Assembly: GCF_050296195.1 (NCBI RefSeq)
Contig: NZ_JBNKRB010000061.1
Length of the DNA: 64,000 bases
From: Gynuella sp050296195
GTDB taxonomy: Bacteria > Pseudomonadota > Gammaproteobacteria > Pseudomonadales > Natronospirillaceae
Strand: one strand, 5' to 3'
The position numbers were made by a program, and so were the translations under genes. The notes below the pieces were generated by a model that had not been told where the DNA came from, searched no databases, and saw only the letters and a list, made by a program, of their open reading frames with translations. Of the stretch, positions 17,324-26,785 are shown piece after piece (the first letter of the stretch is position 1; each line of letters begins with the position of its first letter).

Positions 17324-17390
17324 TAAAATTCAGCATATTCGGCGGCCCTTTTCAATTAATAAGATTTTTACCCAATAAGTGAGAAATAGG

Positions 17391-18497
17391 ATGATTAAAT
17401 TTTCGGTGCCAAGGGATGCTTTGATCAGACCTTTGCAACTTGTTTCCGGTGTCGTTGAGCGTCGGCAAACTTTACCTGTTTTATCGAATTTGTTGGTGGT
17501 TTTGGAAAATAATCAGATTTCATTAACCGGAACAGATTTAGAAGTCGAACTTATTGGCAGGTTATCTATCGATGGGCCGGCTTCTGATGGTGAAGTGACA
17601 ATTCCAGCCAAAAAATTGATGGATATTGTTAAGTCACTACCAGATGACGCAATGATTACGTTTTCAACCGATGAAAGTCGGGTCATCGTTACCAGTGGTA
17701 GAAGTCGTTTTACTTTGTCCACACTACCGGCTTCAGAATTTCCGAATGTTGAAGATGAACAAGACAATCTGACCTTTGGCGTTGATCAGCAGGTATTGAA
17801 AGGGCTTATCGATGCAACGTCGTTCGCGATGGCTCAGCAGGACGTTCGTTACTATTTAAACGGTATGCTGCTTGAGATATATCAGGGCCATATGCGAACT
17901 GTCGCTACCGATGGCCACCGGCTGGCGATGAGCTCTGTGGAAATGGATGTGGTTACGGAAGGTCGCCGGCAGGTCATTATTCCTCGCAAAGGGATACTGG
18001 AATTAGCCCGACTATTGGGCGAGGGAACTGGTGAAGTACAGGTTTCTATTGGCAGCAATCATGTTCGGGTAAAAACGCCAGGCTTTACCTTCACCTCAAA
18101 GTTGGTCGACGGGAAGTTTCCTGACTATGAGCGGGTGTTACCAAAAGGTGGTGATAAAGTTATTGTTGCAGAACGGGCAGAGTGCAAATCCATATTTGGA
18201 CGGGCTGCTATTTTATCTAACGAGAAATATCGTGGTGTCAGGATCATTTTACACGATGGTAACCTTCAGGTTCTGGCCAATAATCCGGAGCAGGAAGAAG
18301 CCGAAGAAAATATGGCAGTGGACTACGACGGCGAAAGACTGGAACTAGGGTTTAACGTGAATTATTTGTTGGATGTTTTCAATGTTATCAATGGTGATCA
18401 GGTTCAAATGATTATGTCTGATCCTAATAGTAGTACATTGATTCATGATGCAGAGAACAAAGGCTCCCTTTACGTTGTGATGCCCATGCGGCTCTGA
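17391..18497 (+). CDS. dnaN: DNA polymerase III beta sliding clamp
   Basis: 368 residues; the clamp that tethers polymerase III to DNA. The start is placed at the ATG at 17391 (MIKFSVPRDAL), the standard N-terminus, not the in-frame GTG at 17379. The three repeated clamp domains are visible, for instance 'TGTDLEVELIG' and 'ATDGHRLAMSS', and the C-terminus 'YVVMPMRL' is the conserved end that forms part of the protein-binding pocket. It lies in the dnaA-dnaN-recF-gyrB order. Confidence 0.97.
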   Translation: MIKFSVPRDALIRPLQLVSGVVERRQTLPVLSNLLVVLENNQISLTGTDLEVELIGRLSIDGPASDGEVTIPAKKLMDIVKSLPDDAMITFSTDESRVIVTSGRSRFTLSTLPASEFPNVEDEQDNLTFGVDQQVLKGLIDATSFAMAQQDVRYYLNGMLLEIYQGHMRTVATDGHRLAMSSVEMDVVTEGRRQVIIPRKGILELARLLGEGTGEVQVSIGSNHVRVKTPGFTFTSKLVDGKFPDYERVLPKGGDKVIVAERAECKSIFGRAAILSNEKYRGVRIILHDGNLQVLANNPEQEEAEENMAVDYDGERLELGFNVNYLLDVFNVINGDQVQMIMSDPNSSTLIHDAENKGSLYVVMPMRL

Positions 18498-18513
18498 TGA
18501 ACATAATTAGATA

Positions 18514-19614
18514 GTGACTATACACAGGCTTCATATTCAGGGAGTTCGTAATATATCCGATGCCAGATTGGAGCCTGCCTATTTTGTAAACGTTGTTTTC
18601 GGCGATAACGGCTCCGGAAAGACATCAGTATTGGAATCCATCCATATACTGACTCATGGGCGCTCCTTTCGATCTACCTCCTCAAAAAACAGTACTCTTA
18701 TTCAGCAAGGCCAGCACGCCTTAACCGTATACGGTGAAATCGGTGAAATTCACAGCCATGTCGGCGTGTCCAAGGCCATAGACGGTGTAAACCAAATAAA
18801 GATAGCCGGTGAGAAAGTAACCGCCGTTTCAGAACTTGCCAAGCTATCTCCAGTACAAGTCATTGATGCACAGGCATTTGACTTATTGACAGGTTCTCCC
18901 GCCGTCAGAAGACAGTTTCTCGATTGGGGTGTGTTTCACGTGGAACACGGGTTTTTGAATGTGTGGCAACGTGTGCAGAAAGCGCTTAAAAATCGGAATA
19001 GTTTGCTGCGTTCTGGTAAAATAGCCGACCCGATTCAGATGTCCGCCTGGACCAGAGAATTTGCATCCGCAGCTGAAACATTGGATGAGTATAGACAACA
19101 GTATCTGGAAAGATTCAAACAGCAGTTTGTAGAAATATTGGCGAAGTTAACTGATCTGGACAATTTTTCCCTTTCTTATCATAGGGGATGGGATAAAAGC
19201 CGAAGCCTTTTGGATGTCCTTACTGCATCAGAGGATGTAGATATAAAAACAGGCTTTACCCATAGCGGACCCCAGAGAGCCGATATTCGTATTAGATTAG
19301 GTAAACACAACGCTGCGGATATTCTTTCGCGAGGCCAGCAAAAACTGGTTGTTATTGCTATGAAGCTTGCGCAGGGAGCGCATTTGCAAATATTTAAAGA
19401 ACATAAGCGCTGTATTTTTCTGTTGGACGATCTACCCGCGGAACTGGACAGCAACCACACCCACAGGGTGTGTAAGATTTTAGAGCAGATGGATGCCCAG
19501 GTTTTTTTAACGTGCGTTGAACCGGGTGAACTACTGGAATTTTGGAACAATAAAGACCAAATTAAAATGTTTCACGTGAAACACGGCCAGGTCTCAGGAG
19601 AATTAGATGAATAA
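18514..19614 (+). CDS. recF: DNA recombination and repair protein RecF
   Basis: 366 residues with an SMC/ABC-like ATPase fold. Walker A is 'GDNGSGKTS' (residues 30-38), the signature is 'ILSRGQQKLVVIAM', and Walker B is 'CIFLLDDLPAELD'. It loads RecA at gapped DNA with RecO and RecR. The start is GTG (18514), 16 bases after the dnaN stop. The end overlaps the gyrB ATG by 8 bases, so the two are coupled. Confidence 0.96.
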   Translation: MTIHRLHIQGVRNISDARLEPAYFVNVVFGDNGSGKTSVLESIHILTHGRSFRSTSSKNSTLIQQGQHALTVYGEIGEIHSHVGVSKAIDGVNQIKIAGEKVTAVSELAKLSPVQVIDAQAFDLLTGSPAVRRQFLDWGVFHVEHGFLNVWQRVQKALKNRNSLLRSGKIADPIQMSAWTREFASAAETLDEYRQQYLERFKQQFVEILAKLTDLDNFSLSYHRGWDKSRSLLDVLTASEDVDIKTGFTHSGPQRADIRIRLGKHNAADILSRGQQKLVVIAMKLAQGAHLQIFKEHKRCIFLLDDLPAELDSNHTHRVCKILEQMDAQVFLTCVEPGELLEFWNNKDQIKMFHVKHGQVSGELDE

Positions 19615-22021
19615 AGAATATGATTCCTCGAGCATCAAAGTACTAAAAGGGTTGGATGCGGTCAGGAAAAGACCGGGTATGTACATCGGTGATACTGATG
19701 ATGGTACCGGCTTGCATCATATGGTTTTTGAAGTGGTAGACAACTCTATTGATGAAGCTTTGGCTGGTTATTGTAAGGATATTATTGTCACCATTCATCC
19801 AGATGAGTCTATTACGGTTGTCGATGATGGTCGTGGTATTCCCGTTGATATCCACGCTGAAGAGGGGCGTTCTGCTGCAGAAGTCATCATGACCGTACTT
19901 CATGCCGGTGGTAAGTTTGATGACAATACCTATAAAGTTTCTGGTGGACTTCATGGAGTAGGGGTATCTGTTGTAAATGCTCTTTCTAAAGAGTTGGTAC
20001 TGACTGTTCGCAAAAATGGTAAGGTCCATGAGCAAACTTATATACATGGCGTTCCTCAAGAGCCTTTAAAGATAGTGGGGGAAAGCTCTAGTACTGGCAC
20101 AACAATCCACTTCAAACCTTCTGAACAGACATTTAATAATATTGGGTTTAACTGGGATATTCTTGCCAAAAGACTGCGGGAACTATCATTTCTAAATTCC
20201 GGTGTCTCTATTATTCTGAGAGATGAACGAACTGGAAAAGAAGAACAATTCAAATATGAAGGTGGTCTGGAAGCATTTGTTGGCTATTTGAATCAAAACA
20301 AACAAACTCTGAATAAAGTATTTCACTTTACCAATGAGCGAGAAGATGGCATCACAGTTGAAGTATCACTGCAATGGAATGACAGCTATCAGGAAAACAT
20401 TCTTTGTTATACCAATAATATTCCCCAACGAGATGGCGGCACGCACCTTGCCGGCTTTCGCTCTGCTTTAACGCGAACACTGAACAGCTATATTCAGCAG
20501 GAAAATATCCTTAAAAAACAAAAAGTTGTGACATCTGGTGATGATGCCCGTGAAGGGTTGGCTGCGATTGTATCGGTGAAGGTTCCTGATCCTAAATTCA
20601 GTTCGCAGACCAAGGACAAACTGGTTTCATCTGAAGTAAAAGCAGCTGTAGAACAGGAAATGGGCGAAAGGTTTAACGAATATCTCCTGGAAAACCCGAA
20701 TGATTCAAAAATCATCGTTGGTAAAATGATTGATGCTGCCAGAGCAAGGGAGGCAGCGAGAAAAGCCAGGGACATGACCCGTCGTAAAGGTGCGTTGGAT
20801 ATCGCCGGTTTACCGGGAAAACTTGCAGACTGTCAGGAAAAAGATCCCGCTCTTTCCGAATTATATCTTGTGGAGGGTGATTCCGCTGGTGGTTCGGCGA
20901 AACAGGGCCGTGACCGTAAGACTCAGGCTATTCTGCCGCTCAAAGGTAAAATTCTAAACGTGGAAAAAGCCCGTTTTGATAAAATGCTTCAGTCGGCAGA
21001 AGTAGGGACACTGATTACCGCATTAGGCTGTGGTATTGGTCGAGATGAATATGACATAAGTAAACTCAGATATCATCAAATCATCATTATGACGGATGCT
21101 GATGTTGACGGTTCGCACATCAGAACATTATTACTTACTTTCTTCTTCCGTCAGTTACCGGAAATCATAGAAAATGGTCACGTTTATATTGCGTTACCAC
21201 CGCTATATAAAATTAAGAAAGGGAAAACCGAGCATTACATGAAAGATGATCATGCTCTGGATACTTACATGATCAATCAGGCGATAACTGACGCAGAGTT
21301 TTATGTTAATCCGGATGCGCCGCCAATCCGGGAAACTGCGCTGGAAAATTTGGTCAATCAGTACAATCTGGTGATGAATATTATTAACCGATTGTCGCGA
21401 CTTTATCCATCAGAGGTACTGGAAGGCACTATATATATATCCCAGCTGAAAGAAGAGCATCTGACCGATCGTCAGGCTGTTGAGAGCTGGACGTCAGAAC
21501 TACAGAGTTGGTTGGAAGAAGAAGCGGCAACAAATTCCATGCATTTCAAATGTGGTGTGAAAGAAGATACAGAACGCCACATATTCCTACCCGTTGTCAG
21601 CGTTCATGCTCATGGGCTGAGTTCAGACCATCCAATGTCTCGCGGATTCCTGACCGGTCATGATTATGAAGAAATCTGCAAATTAGGTAATGCGATTAAC
21701 AAACTGATAGAGCCTGGTGCCTATATTAAACGAGGCGAAAAGACCCAACAGGTAGAATCATTTAAACAGCTTCTTGAATGGTTAATGAAAGAAGCCAAGA
21801 GAGGTTATACGATCCAGCGCTACAAAGGTCTTGGAGAAATGAATCCGGATCAACTATGGGAGACAACCATGGATCCGCAGACTCGCAGGATGATGCAGGT
21901 TAATATCAAAGATGCCATTGCCGCTGATCAGATATTTAACACTCTGATGGGGGATGACGTTGAGCCTCGTAGAGCGTTTATTGAAGCCAATGCTCTGGAT
22001 GTCGAGAACCTGGATTTTTAA
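19607..22021 (+). CDS. gyrB: DNA gyrase subunit B
   Basis: 804 residues, full-length proteobacterial GyrB. It is the ATPase subunit that drives negative supercoiling with GyrA. The GHKL ATPase domain begins 'VRKRPGMYIGDTDDGTGLHHMVFEVVDN'; 'GVGVSVVNALS' is a nucleotide-binding glycine motif. The TOPRIM domain has 'LVEGDSAGGSAKQGRDR' and 'MTDADVDGSHIRTLL', and the C-terminus has 'QRYKGLGEMNPDQLW'. It overlaps the recF end by 8 bases and is followed by a clear terminator. Confidence 0.98.
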   Translation: MNKEYDSSSIKVLKGLDAVRKRPGMYIGDTDDGTGLHHMVFEVVDNSIDEALAGYCKDIIVTIHPDESITVVDDGRGIPVDIHAEEGRSAAEVIMTVLHAGGKFDDNTYKVSGGLHGVGVSVVNALSKELVLTVRKNGKVHEQTYIHGVPQEPLKIVGESSSTGTTIHFKPSEQTFNNIGFNWDILAKRLRELSFLNSGVSIILRDERTGKEEQFKYEGGLEAFVGYLNQNKQTLNKVFHFTNEREDGITVEVSLQWNDSYQENILCYTNNIPQRDGGTHLAGFRSALTRTLNSYIQQENILKKQKVVTSGDDAREGLAAIVSVKVPDPKFSSQTKDKLVSSEVKAAVEQEMGERFNEYLLENPNDSKIIVGKMIDAARAREAARKARDMTRRKGALDIAGLPGKLADCQEKDPALSELYLVEGDSAGGSAKQGRDRKTQAILPLKGKILNVEKARFDKMLQSAEVGTLITALGCGIGRDEYDISKLRYHQIIIMTDADVDGSHIRTLLLTFFFRQLPEIIENGHVYIALPPLYKIKKGKTEHYMKDDHALDTYMINQAITDAEFYVNPDAPPIRETALENLVNQYNLVMNIINRLSRLYPSEVLEGTIYISQLKEEHLTDRQAVESWTSELQSWLEEEAATNSMHFKCGVKEDTERHIFLPVVSVHAHGLSSDHPMSRGFLTGHDYEEICKLGNAINKLIEPGAYIKRGEKTQQVESFKQLLEWLMKEAKRGYTIQRYKGLGEMNPDQLWETTMDPQTRRMMQVNIKDAIAADQIFNTLMGDDVEPRRAFIEANALDVENLDF

Positions 22022-22057
22022 ACTGTTTAAGTTTGAAAGTTTCCCCAGAAGAAAAAG

Positions 22058-22083
22058 AAAGCGGCCTTATGGCTGCTTTTTTC
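22058..22083 (+). terminator. Rho-independent terminator of gyrB
   Basis: aaagcggcc-ttat-ggctgcttt hairpin followed by ttt, about 37 bases after the gyrB stop. The arms pair over 9 bases with one G.T. Confidence 0.85.
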
Positions 22084-22239
22084 TATGTAAATAAGAAGCT
22101 GAATGGCGATTTGTATGGCTTCGAGCAAACTACTCATATTGTTGAGCGAAACGACTTTAGCCTATCCTATATTGCTTTTCTGTTTGCTTGTGATGTCAGT
22201 ATTCCATTGTTCTTTTTATATTCTTGAAGGACTTTATTT

Positions 22240-24045
22240 GTGGTGAAAATAGTAAAGAGTAATCTGGCTTTCTTTCTGAAGATCAGTGTATTCAGTATCG
22301 TCTTTGTTTCGTTGATAATCACCCGCAATGCGATGATGGCAACAACCCCCGATACTCACCTCGGCCAGATCTACTATCCTCTGGCGGTCACCGGTCAGGC
22401 ATATATGCTACACCTGGTGCTGCTCATCATATTTACTGTAATTTCATGGTTGCCCACGCGGTTGTTCAAAGGTCTTTTGGTTATCATATTAACCTCTCTG
22501 AATTTCACCTTGTTGCTTGATAGTCAGGTGTTTCAGTTATACCGCTTTCATCTCGACATGTTCTTTATCAAGATGTTCTTCATTGATATGGACGGATTGG
22601 GTGTTTCATATGGAACAGTCGGTCTCGGAGTGGGCGCGTTGTTAGTGACCCTGCTACTGTTTACTGCTTTAGCTCAGTATGCCCCCAGGTTTATTTCAAA
22701 TGGTAAGACGGCAGCGTTCTGGAGCCTATTGTTTGTCAGTACCTTGATAGGACAATGTATTCATGCCTGGGCCTATGCTCATAGCATGAGAGAGGTTGTT
22801 TCCTTTTCTCAGGTTATTCCGTGGTATCAACCGTTAATTGCTAATGATGACATTCAAAAATGGGGGTTACTTGATGAATCCCTGCGTCAGGATAATTTGA
22901 ATATTTCTGTTAAGTCCTCTGGGATATTCCACTACCCAAAAACACGTCTTCAATGCCAAGAACATAGCGAAGACTACAATATTGTATATATCGTTATAGA
23001 AAGCTGGCGCTTTGATCAATTAAAGCCGGAAATTGTTCCTAATATCTATCAGATAGGTAAAGAATCTTTGATGTTTACCCATCACCTGAGTGGTGGAAAC
23101 GTGACTGATAAAGGCCTATTTAGTTTGATGTATGGCACATCGGCAATTTACTGGGAGGATGCTTTAGGAGCTGGCTCGGAACCTGCGTTGGTCAGTGCGT
23201 TGAAGCAAAAGGATTATCAGTTTTATATTCTGGCCAACCAGAATATTGTACGCACCAAAGCCCAGGATCTGTTTTTTAAGGGTATAAAAGCAATACAGAA
23301 TCATCAGGAAGGCAGTTCAACAGAAGGAGATCAGGGGTTGGGTCCTAAGCTGTTGTCGGCAATAGACAGTCATCCCAAGCAGCCATTTTTTAGTTTCATA
23401 TTCTTTAATAGTACTCACTACCGATATCTCACTCCTGAAGGGTTTGAAAAGCCGTTTCTTCCAGCAGAGATGATTGACGTTTCAGAAGTGGACAATACGA
23501 CAGATCCAACACCGTATTTGAATCAATACTTTAATGCCGGTCACTTTATTGACCAGCTTGTCGGACAAATCCGAAACGGACTGGAACAGCGTGATCTGTG
23601 GGATAAAACCATTATGGTTATCACGGGAGATCATGGTGAAGAATTCAACGAATCTGGAAAAAACTATTGGGGACATGGCAGTAATTTCAGTCGTTACCAG
23701 TTACAGGTTCCACTGGTCGTTCATTGGCCAGGGAAACAGGGAGTAATTGAACATCGAACTACTCATGAGGATATTTCCCCTACACTGGCAATAGAAACAG
23801 TTGGTTGTCAAAACACATATGCCGATATATCAACGGGAGCCAGTTTATTCAGTCCTGATAAAAGGACATTGATTGCACAGAGTTATGTGAATACTGCAAT
23901 TATCGAAAATAGTACCGTTAATGAACTTTATCCCGGTTATATCAAAGTCTACGACTTAAATGATATTAATAAGCATGCAAAATCCCCTGAAGGATTGCTG
24001 CAGGCAACGCAGGAAATAAAGTCACACTTTCGTATTCAGAATTGA
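22240..24045 (+). CDS. PbgA/YejM-like inner membrane protein with sulfatase-fold periplasmic domain
   Basis: 601 residues: about five membrane helices in the first ~170 residues, as in the DUF3413 region of PbgA (YejM/LapC), then a periplasmic alkaline-phosphatase/sulfatase-fold domain ('NIVYIVIESWRFDQL', 'GNVTDKGLFSLMYG', 'MVITGDHGEEFNE', 'YWGHGSNFSRYQLQVPLVVHWPG'). In enterobacteria PbgA senses periplasmic LPS and controls LpxC turnover. The Thr in the GNxTD motif is kept. The start is a GTG at 22240 or 22243 with GAAGGA upstream. Equating it with PbgA is by architecture; other LtaS-like roles are possible. Confidence 0.82.
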   Translation: MVKIVKSNLAFFLKISVFSIVFVSLIITRNAMMATTPDTHLGQIYYPLAVTGQAYMLHLVLLIIFTVISWLPTRLFKGLLVIILTSLNFTLLLDSQVFQLYRFHLDMFFIKMFFIDMDGLGVSYGTVGLGVGALLVTLLLFTALAQYAPRFISNGKTAAFWSLLFVSTLIGQCIHAWAYAHSMREVVSFSQVIPWYQPLIANDDIQKWGLLDESLRQDNLNISVKSSGIFHYPKTRLQCQEHSEDYNIVYIVIESWRFDQLKPEIVPNIYQIGKESLMFTHHLSGGNVTDKGLFSLMYGTSAIYWEDALGAGSEPALVSALKQKDYQFYILANQNIVRTKAQDLFFKGIKAIQNHQEGSSTEGDQGLGPKLLSAIDSHPKQPFFSFIFFNSTHYRYLTPEGFEKPFLPAEMIDVSEVDNTTDPTPYLNQYFNAGHFIDQLVGQIRNGLEQRDLWDKTIMVITGDHGEEFNESGKNYWGHGSNFSRYQLQVPLVVHWPGKQGVIEHRTTHEDISPTLAIETVGCQNTYADISTGASLFSPDKRTLIAQSYVNTAIIENSTVNELYPGYIKVYDLNDINKHAKSPEGLLQATQEIKSHFRIQN

Positions 24046-24060
24046 CAGATTGATCACTCC

Positions 24061-24088
24061 AATGACCGGGATGAAACTCCGGTCATTC
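24061..24088. terminator. Convergent-gene hairpin
   Basis: aatgaccgg and ccggtcatt are perfect 9-bp arms around a 10-base loop. It lies between the convergent PbgA-like and HAD genes. A ggttttt tract follows in the plus direction after ~10 bases. Confidence 0.6.
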
Positions 24089-24140
24089 GACTGGCTTGGT
24101 TTTTAACCACGGAGACTAGATTAGTAAAAACAGTTTTTGG

Positions 24141-24737
24141 TCATTTGAAAGTTTGCAGACTTTGTTGAATTTCCTCGGGACTGAAAACCTGAAAACTGTG
24201 CATGCCAAGAGACTTTGCTGCTTCGACATTAATGAGACCATCATCGAAAAAACATACCTCACCAGGCTCTACTGCCATGTGCTCCAAGGCCCGCAGATAG
24301 ATCTCCGGGTCTGGCTTCATGCACCCCATTTCAAAAGACAAAAATATGTCATCAAAATGTTCCAATAACCCGTAATTTTCCCGGACTTCTGAAATATGTG
24401 GTGGATTGGTATTGGACAACACCGCCAAACGATAGTGTTTTTTTAATTCGGTGAGAATTTCTTTGGCACCGGCCTTTGGACCGGCCAGCATTTGCATAAA
24501 GTCTTTCTGTATCTCTTGTTCGTTTTTGGTGATGCTAAACTCTTGTTGAAAATGACTGATAAACTGATTGAAATCCGACTGACCGGTCTCGAAGGCCTTA
24601 GCTGCTTTTGAACTGATCCATGCTTGATGAAGTTGTTCAAAAGGTACGTCACGTTGTAACAACGCTGACACGTTTTCTCGCCAGCGGAGGTCGACGAGAA
24701 CACCGCCTAAATCTATTAACAGAGTTGTGATTTTCAT
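24141..24737 (-). CDS. HAD-superfamily hydrolase (subfamily IA)
   Basis: 198 residues. Motif I is 'LIDLGGVLVDL', in which the nucleophile Asp is kept while the usual second Asp (DxD) is replaced by Gly (DxG). Motif II is 'LAVLSNTNPPH', and motif III/IV is the Lys region 'GCMKPDPEIYLRAL' with 'CFFDDGLINVEAAKSLGM'. This resembles YihX-type sugar-phosphate phosphatases, which have DxGGV. It probably dephosphorylates a small sugar phosphate. It is monocistronic, convergent with the PbgA-like gene. Confidence 0.85.
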   Translation of the reverse strand: MKITTLLIDLGGVLVDLRWRENVSALLQRDVPFEQLHQAWISSKAAKAFETGQSDFNQFISHFQQEFSITKNEQEIQKDFMQMLAGPKAGAKEILTELKKHYRLAVLSNTNPPHISEVRENYGLLEHFDDIFLSFEMGCMKPDPEIYLRALEHMAVEPGEVCFFDDGLINVEAAKSLGMHSFQVFSPEEIQQSLQTFK

Positions 24738-24859
24738 AATATACCTTATAACTAGACTTGGTTATTCGCGTTTATAAATTTATCCAGAAAGATCGTGTTG
24801 TTTAAGCCTCAAGGCTTGAACCGCATACTTCTTTTCTCTAATCAAAAAGGAAACCAGTC

Positions 24860-25339
24860 ATGGCTATCAACATAGGTGACCAACTACCAGAAGCTACTTT
24901 TCACGTCCTTGAAAATGAGGGGATGAAAGAATATACCACTCAGGATGTGTTTTCCGGTAAAACAGTTGCACTATTTGCTGTACCCGGTGCTTATACCCCA
25001 ACTTGCAGTGCAGCCCATGTTCCGAGCTATGTCGTTAACTTTGACCGTTTAAAAGAAAAAGGTGTCGATACTGTTGCTTGTGTGTCAGTGAATGATGCAT
25101 TTGTTATGAAACACTGGAAAGAAACTCAGAACGCCGAAAAATTGTTGATGCTTGCGGATGGTTCGGCATCTTTTACCAAAGCAATAGGCCTGGAACTCGA
25201 CTTGACTAGCCGTGGTATGGGGATGCGTTCGCAACGTTATTCAATGCTGGTGAAAGATGGGGTAGTGACGCAATTGAATATCGATGACCCCGGTCAGTAT
25301 GAAATCAGCGATGCTGAAACTCTGTTGAACCAGCTTTAA
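24860..25339 (+). CDS. Peroxiredoxin (Prx5-like redoxin)
   Basis: 159 residues of the atypical peroxiredoxin 5 class. The peroxidatic Cys49 lies in 'VPGAYTPTCSAAHVPSY' with the conserved Pro, Thr and downstream Arg ('GMGMRSQRYSMLV'). A second Cys at 74 may be the resolving residue. It reduces peroxides with thiol donors (glutaredoxin or thioredoxin) in the cytoplasm. AAAGGAAA precedes the ATG. It overlaps the end of aroE tail-to-tail by 4 bases. Confidence 0.92.
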   Translation: MAINIGDQLPEATFHVLENEGMKEYTTQDVFSGKTVALFAVPGAYTPTCSAAHVPSYVVNFDRLKEKGVDTVACVSVNDAFVMKHWKETQNAEKLLMLADGSASFTKAIGLELDLTSRGMGMRSQRYSMLVKDGVVTQLNIDDPGQYEISDAETLLNQL

Positions 25340-26157
25340 AGGCTGGCTCTTAGTTTATCAATAACACTGTTGGTGCCGGTGACCGTTACTTCACGCCATA
25401 ACTGGAACGACTCGGCGGCTTGTTCTACCAGCATGCCGAGCCCGTCGATACACTGCGCTGCGCCAAGAGACATGGCCCAGGCATTAAATCGGGTATTGCC
25501 GGAACCATACATCATGTCATAGCAGACGATGTCTTGGTGGATCAATGTCTCTGGAACGGGCGGAACATTGTCATGCAGACTTGCTGATGTTCCATTGATA
25601 ATAAGGTCAAAGTGCCCGCTCAGGGCTTCATAAGGGCTGCTGTCAATGTTGCCATACTCAGAAAACAAATCAGCCAGCAGAGTGGCTTTCTCAACAGTGC
25701 GATTGCAGATAACAATTTGCTCAGGGTCTTGTTGTAACACGGGATGTAACACGCCTCTGACTGCTCCACCGGCTCCCAGTACCAGAATCCGTTTACCATT
25801 CAGTGAAATTTGATGGTTGGTGGTCAGATCTCTGACCAATCCGGCACCATCGGTGTTATCTGCATACAACTTACCATTGCTCAGTTTTTTTAACGTATTG
25901 GCTGCGCCGGCCGTAGCTGCCCGTAAGCTGTGTTCATCTGCCAGATGATAAGCATTTTCTTTAAATGGAACTGTAATATTGGCACCTTTCAGGTCTTGAG
26001 AAAACAGCTCGATGAGGGTCCGATCAAATTGATCCGCTTCGACCAGATAGCGGTCATAAACGATATCCTGCCCGCACATTTGCGCAAATTCAGCATGAAT
26101 AAATGGCGACTTGCTCTGATGCACGGGATTGCCAATGACTAAATAACGATCACTCAC
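25336..26157 (-). CDS. aroE: Shikimate dehydrogenase
   Basis: 273 residues. It reduces 3-dehydroshikimate with NADPH in aromatic amino-acid synthesis. The substrate domain starts 'YLVIGNPVHQSKSPFIH' and has the catalytic Lys in 'NITVPFKENAY'. The Rossmann motif is 'VLGAGGAVRGVL', and 'ADNTDGAGLVRDL' holds the substrate Asp. The start is GTG at 26157. It is followed upstream by tsaC on the same strand, a conserved pairing near the origin in pseudomonads. Confidence 0.96.
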   Translation of the reverse strand: MSDRYLVIGNPVHQSKSPFIHAEFAQMCGQDIVYDRYLVEADQFDRTLIELFSQDLKGANITVPFKENAYHLADEHSLRAATAGAANTLKKLSNGKLYADNTDGAGLVRDLTTNHQISLNGKRILVLGAGGAVRGVLHPVLQQDPEQIVICNRTVEKATLLADLFSEYGNIDSSPYEALSGHFDLIINGTSASLHDNVPPVPETLIHQDIVCYDMMYGSGNTRFNAWAMSLGAAQCIDGLGMLVEQAAESFQLWREVTVTGTNSVIDKLRASL

Positions 26158-26203
26158 TGTAAATTTCTCTTCGTTAATAACGGATTAAGGCCCATGGTTT
26201 GGG

Positions 26204-26752
26204 TTAGCGTATTTGGGCACCCGTCAGGGCATTGCGAATCTGGCTGGGTTTGTTTAGGCCAGAAGTCTCTCCAGGTAATATGTAATCAATCTGTTTGGCC
26301 AGTGCTTTTTGAACCTGGATTCGACGGGTTGCAGCCGGTCTGGTGGCAACATTCGCGGATGTGGATACGAGTAACCCGCCCCAGGCATCGCACAGTGCTC
26401 TGACTAATGGGTGTGCCGAAACACGAATGGCAACCGACGTATGTTTTCCGGTGATCCATTTGGGTAATAATCCAGTTTCCGGGAATACCCAAGTGTGAGG
26501 GCCTGGCCAACTTGCCAGAACAATCTGGCGGTTTTCTTCCGGAAGATTATTCAACCAGAGATTAACGTACTCCACTTTGGACGTGATCAGTATTAATCCT
26601 TTGTGTTCTGGACGATGTTTAATATCCAGCACCCGTTGCACAGCATGGCGATTGAAAGGATTACAGCCCAAACCCCAGACACCTTCGGTTGGGTAGGCAA
26701 TAACATGACCTTGAGATAAATGCCGAATGGCTTTGGATATATGTACGTTCAT
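26204..26752 (-). CDS. tsaC: Threonylcarbamoyl-AMP synthase TsaC
   Basis: 182 residues of the YrdC fold, the short TsaC form without a Sua5 extension. It makes threonylcarbamoyl-AMP from Thr, bicarbonate and ATP for the t6A37 modification of tRNAs. 'VIAYPTEGVWGLGCNPFN' and 'LVSTSANVATRPAA' carry the conserved substrate-binding residues; Lys/Arg of the nucleotide site lie in 'IKHRPEHKGLILI'. It lies between dprA and aroE, all leftward. Confidence 0.95.
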   Translation of the reverse strand: MNVHISKAIRHLSQGHVIAYPTEGVWGLGCNPFNRHAVQRVLDIKHRPEHKGLILITSKVEYVNLWLNNLPEENRQIVLASWPGPHTWVFPETGLLPKWITGKHTSVAIRVSAHPLVRALCDAWGGLLVSTSANVATRPAATRRIQVQKALAKQIDYILPGETSGLNKPSQIRNALTGAQIR

Positions 26753-26785
26753 AAGCCCGGAACTATAAGCAAGCGCAACGTAAAA

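Noticed and set aside
22033..22227. Open frame of 64 codons directly after gyrB
   Set aside because: It spans the gyrB terminator hairpin, lacks an ATG with a ribosome site, and has no domain.
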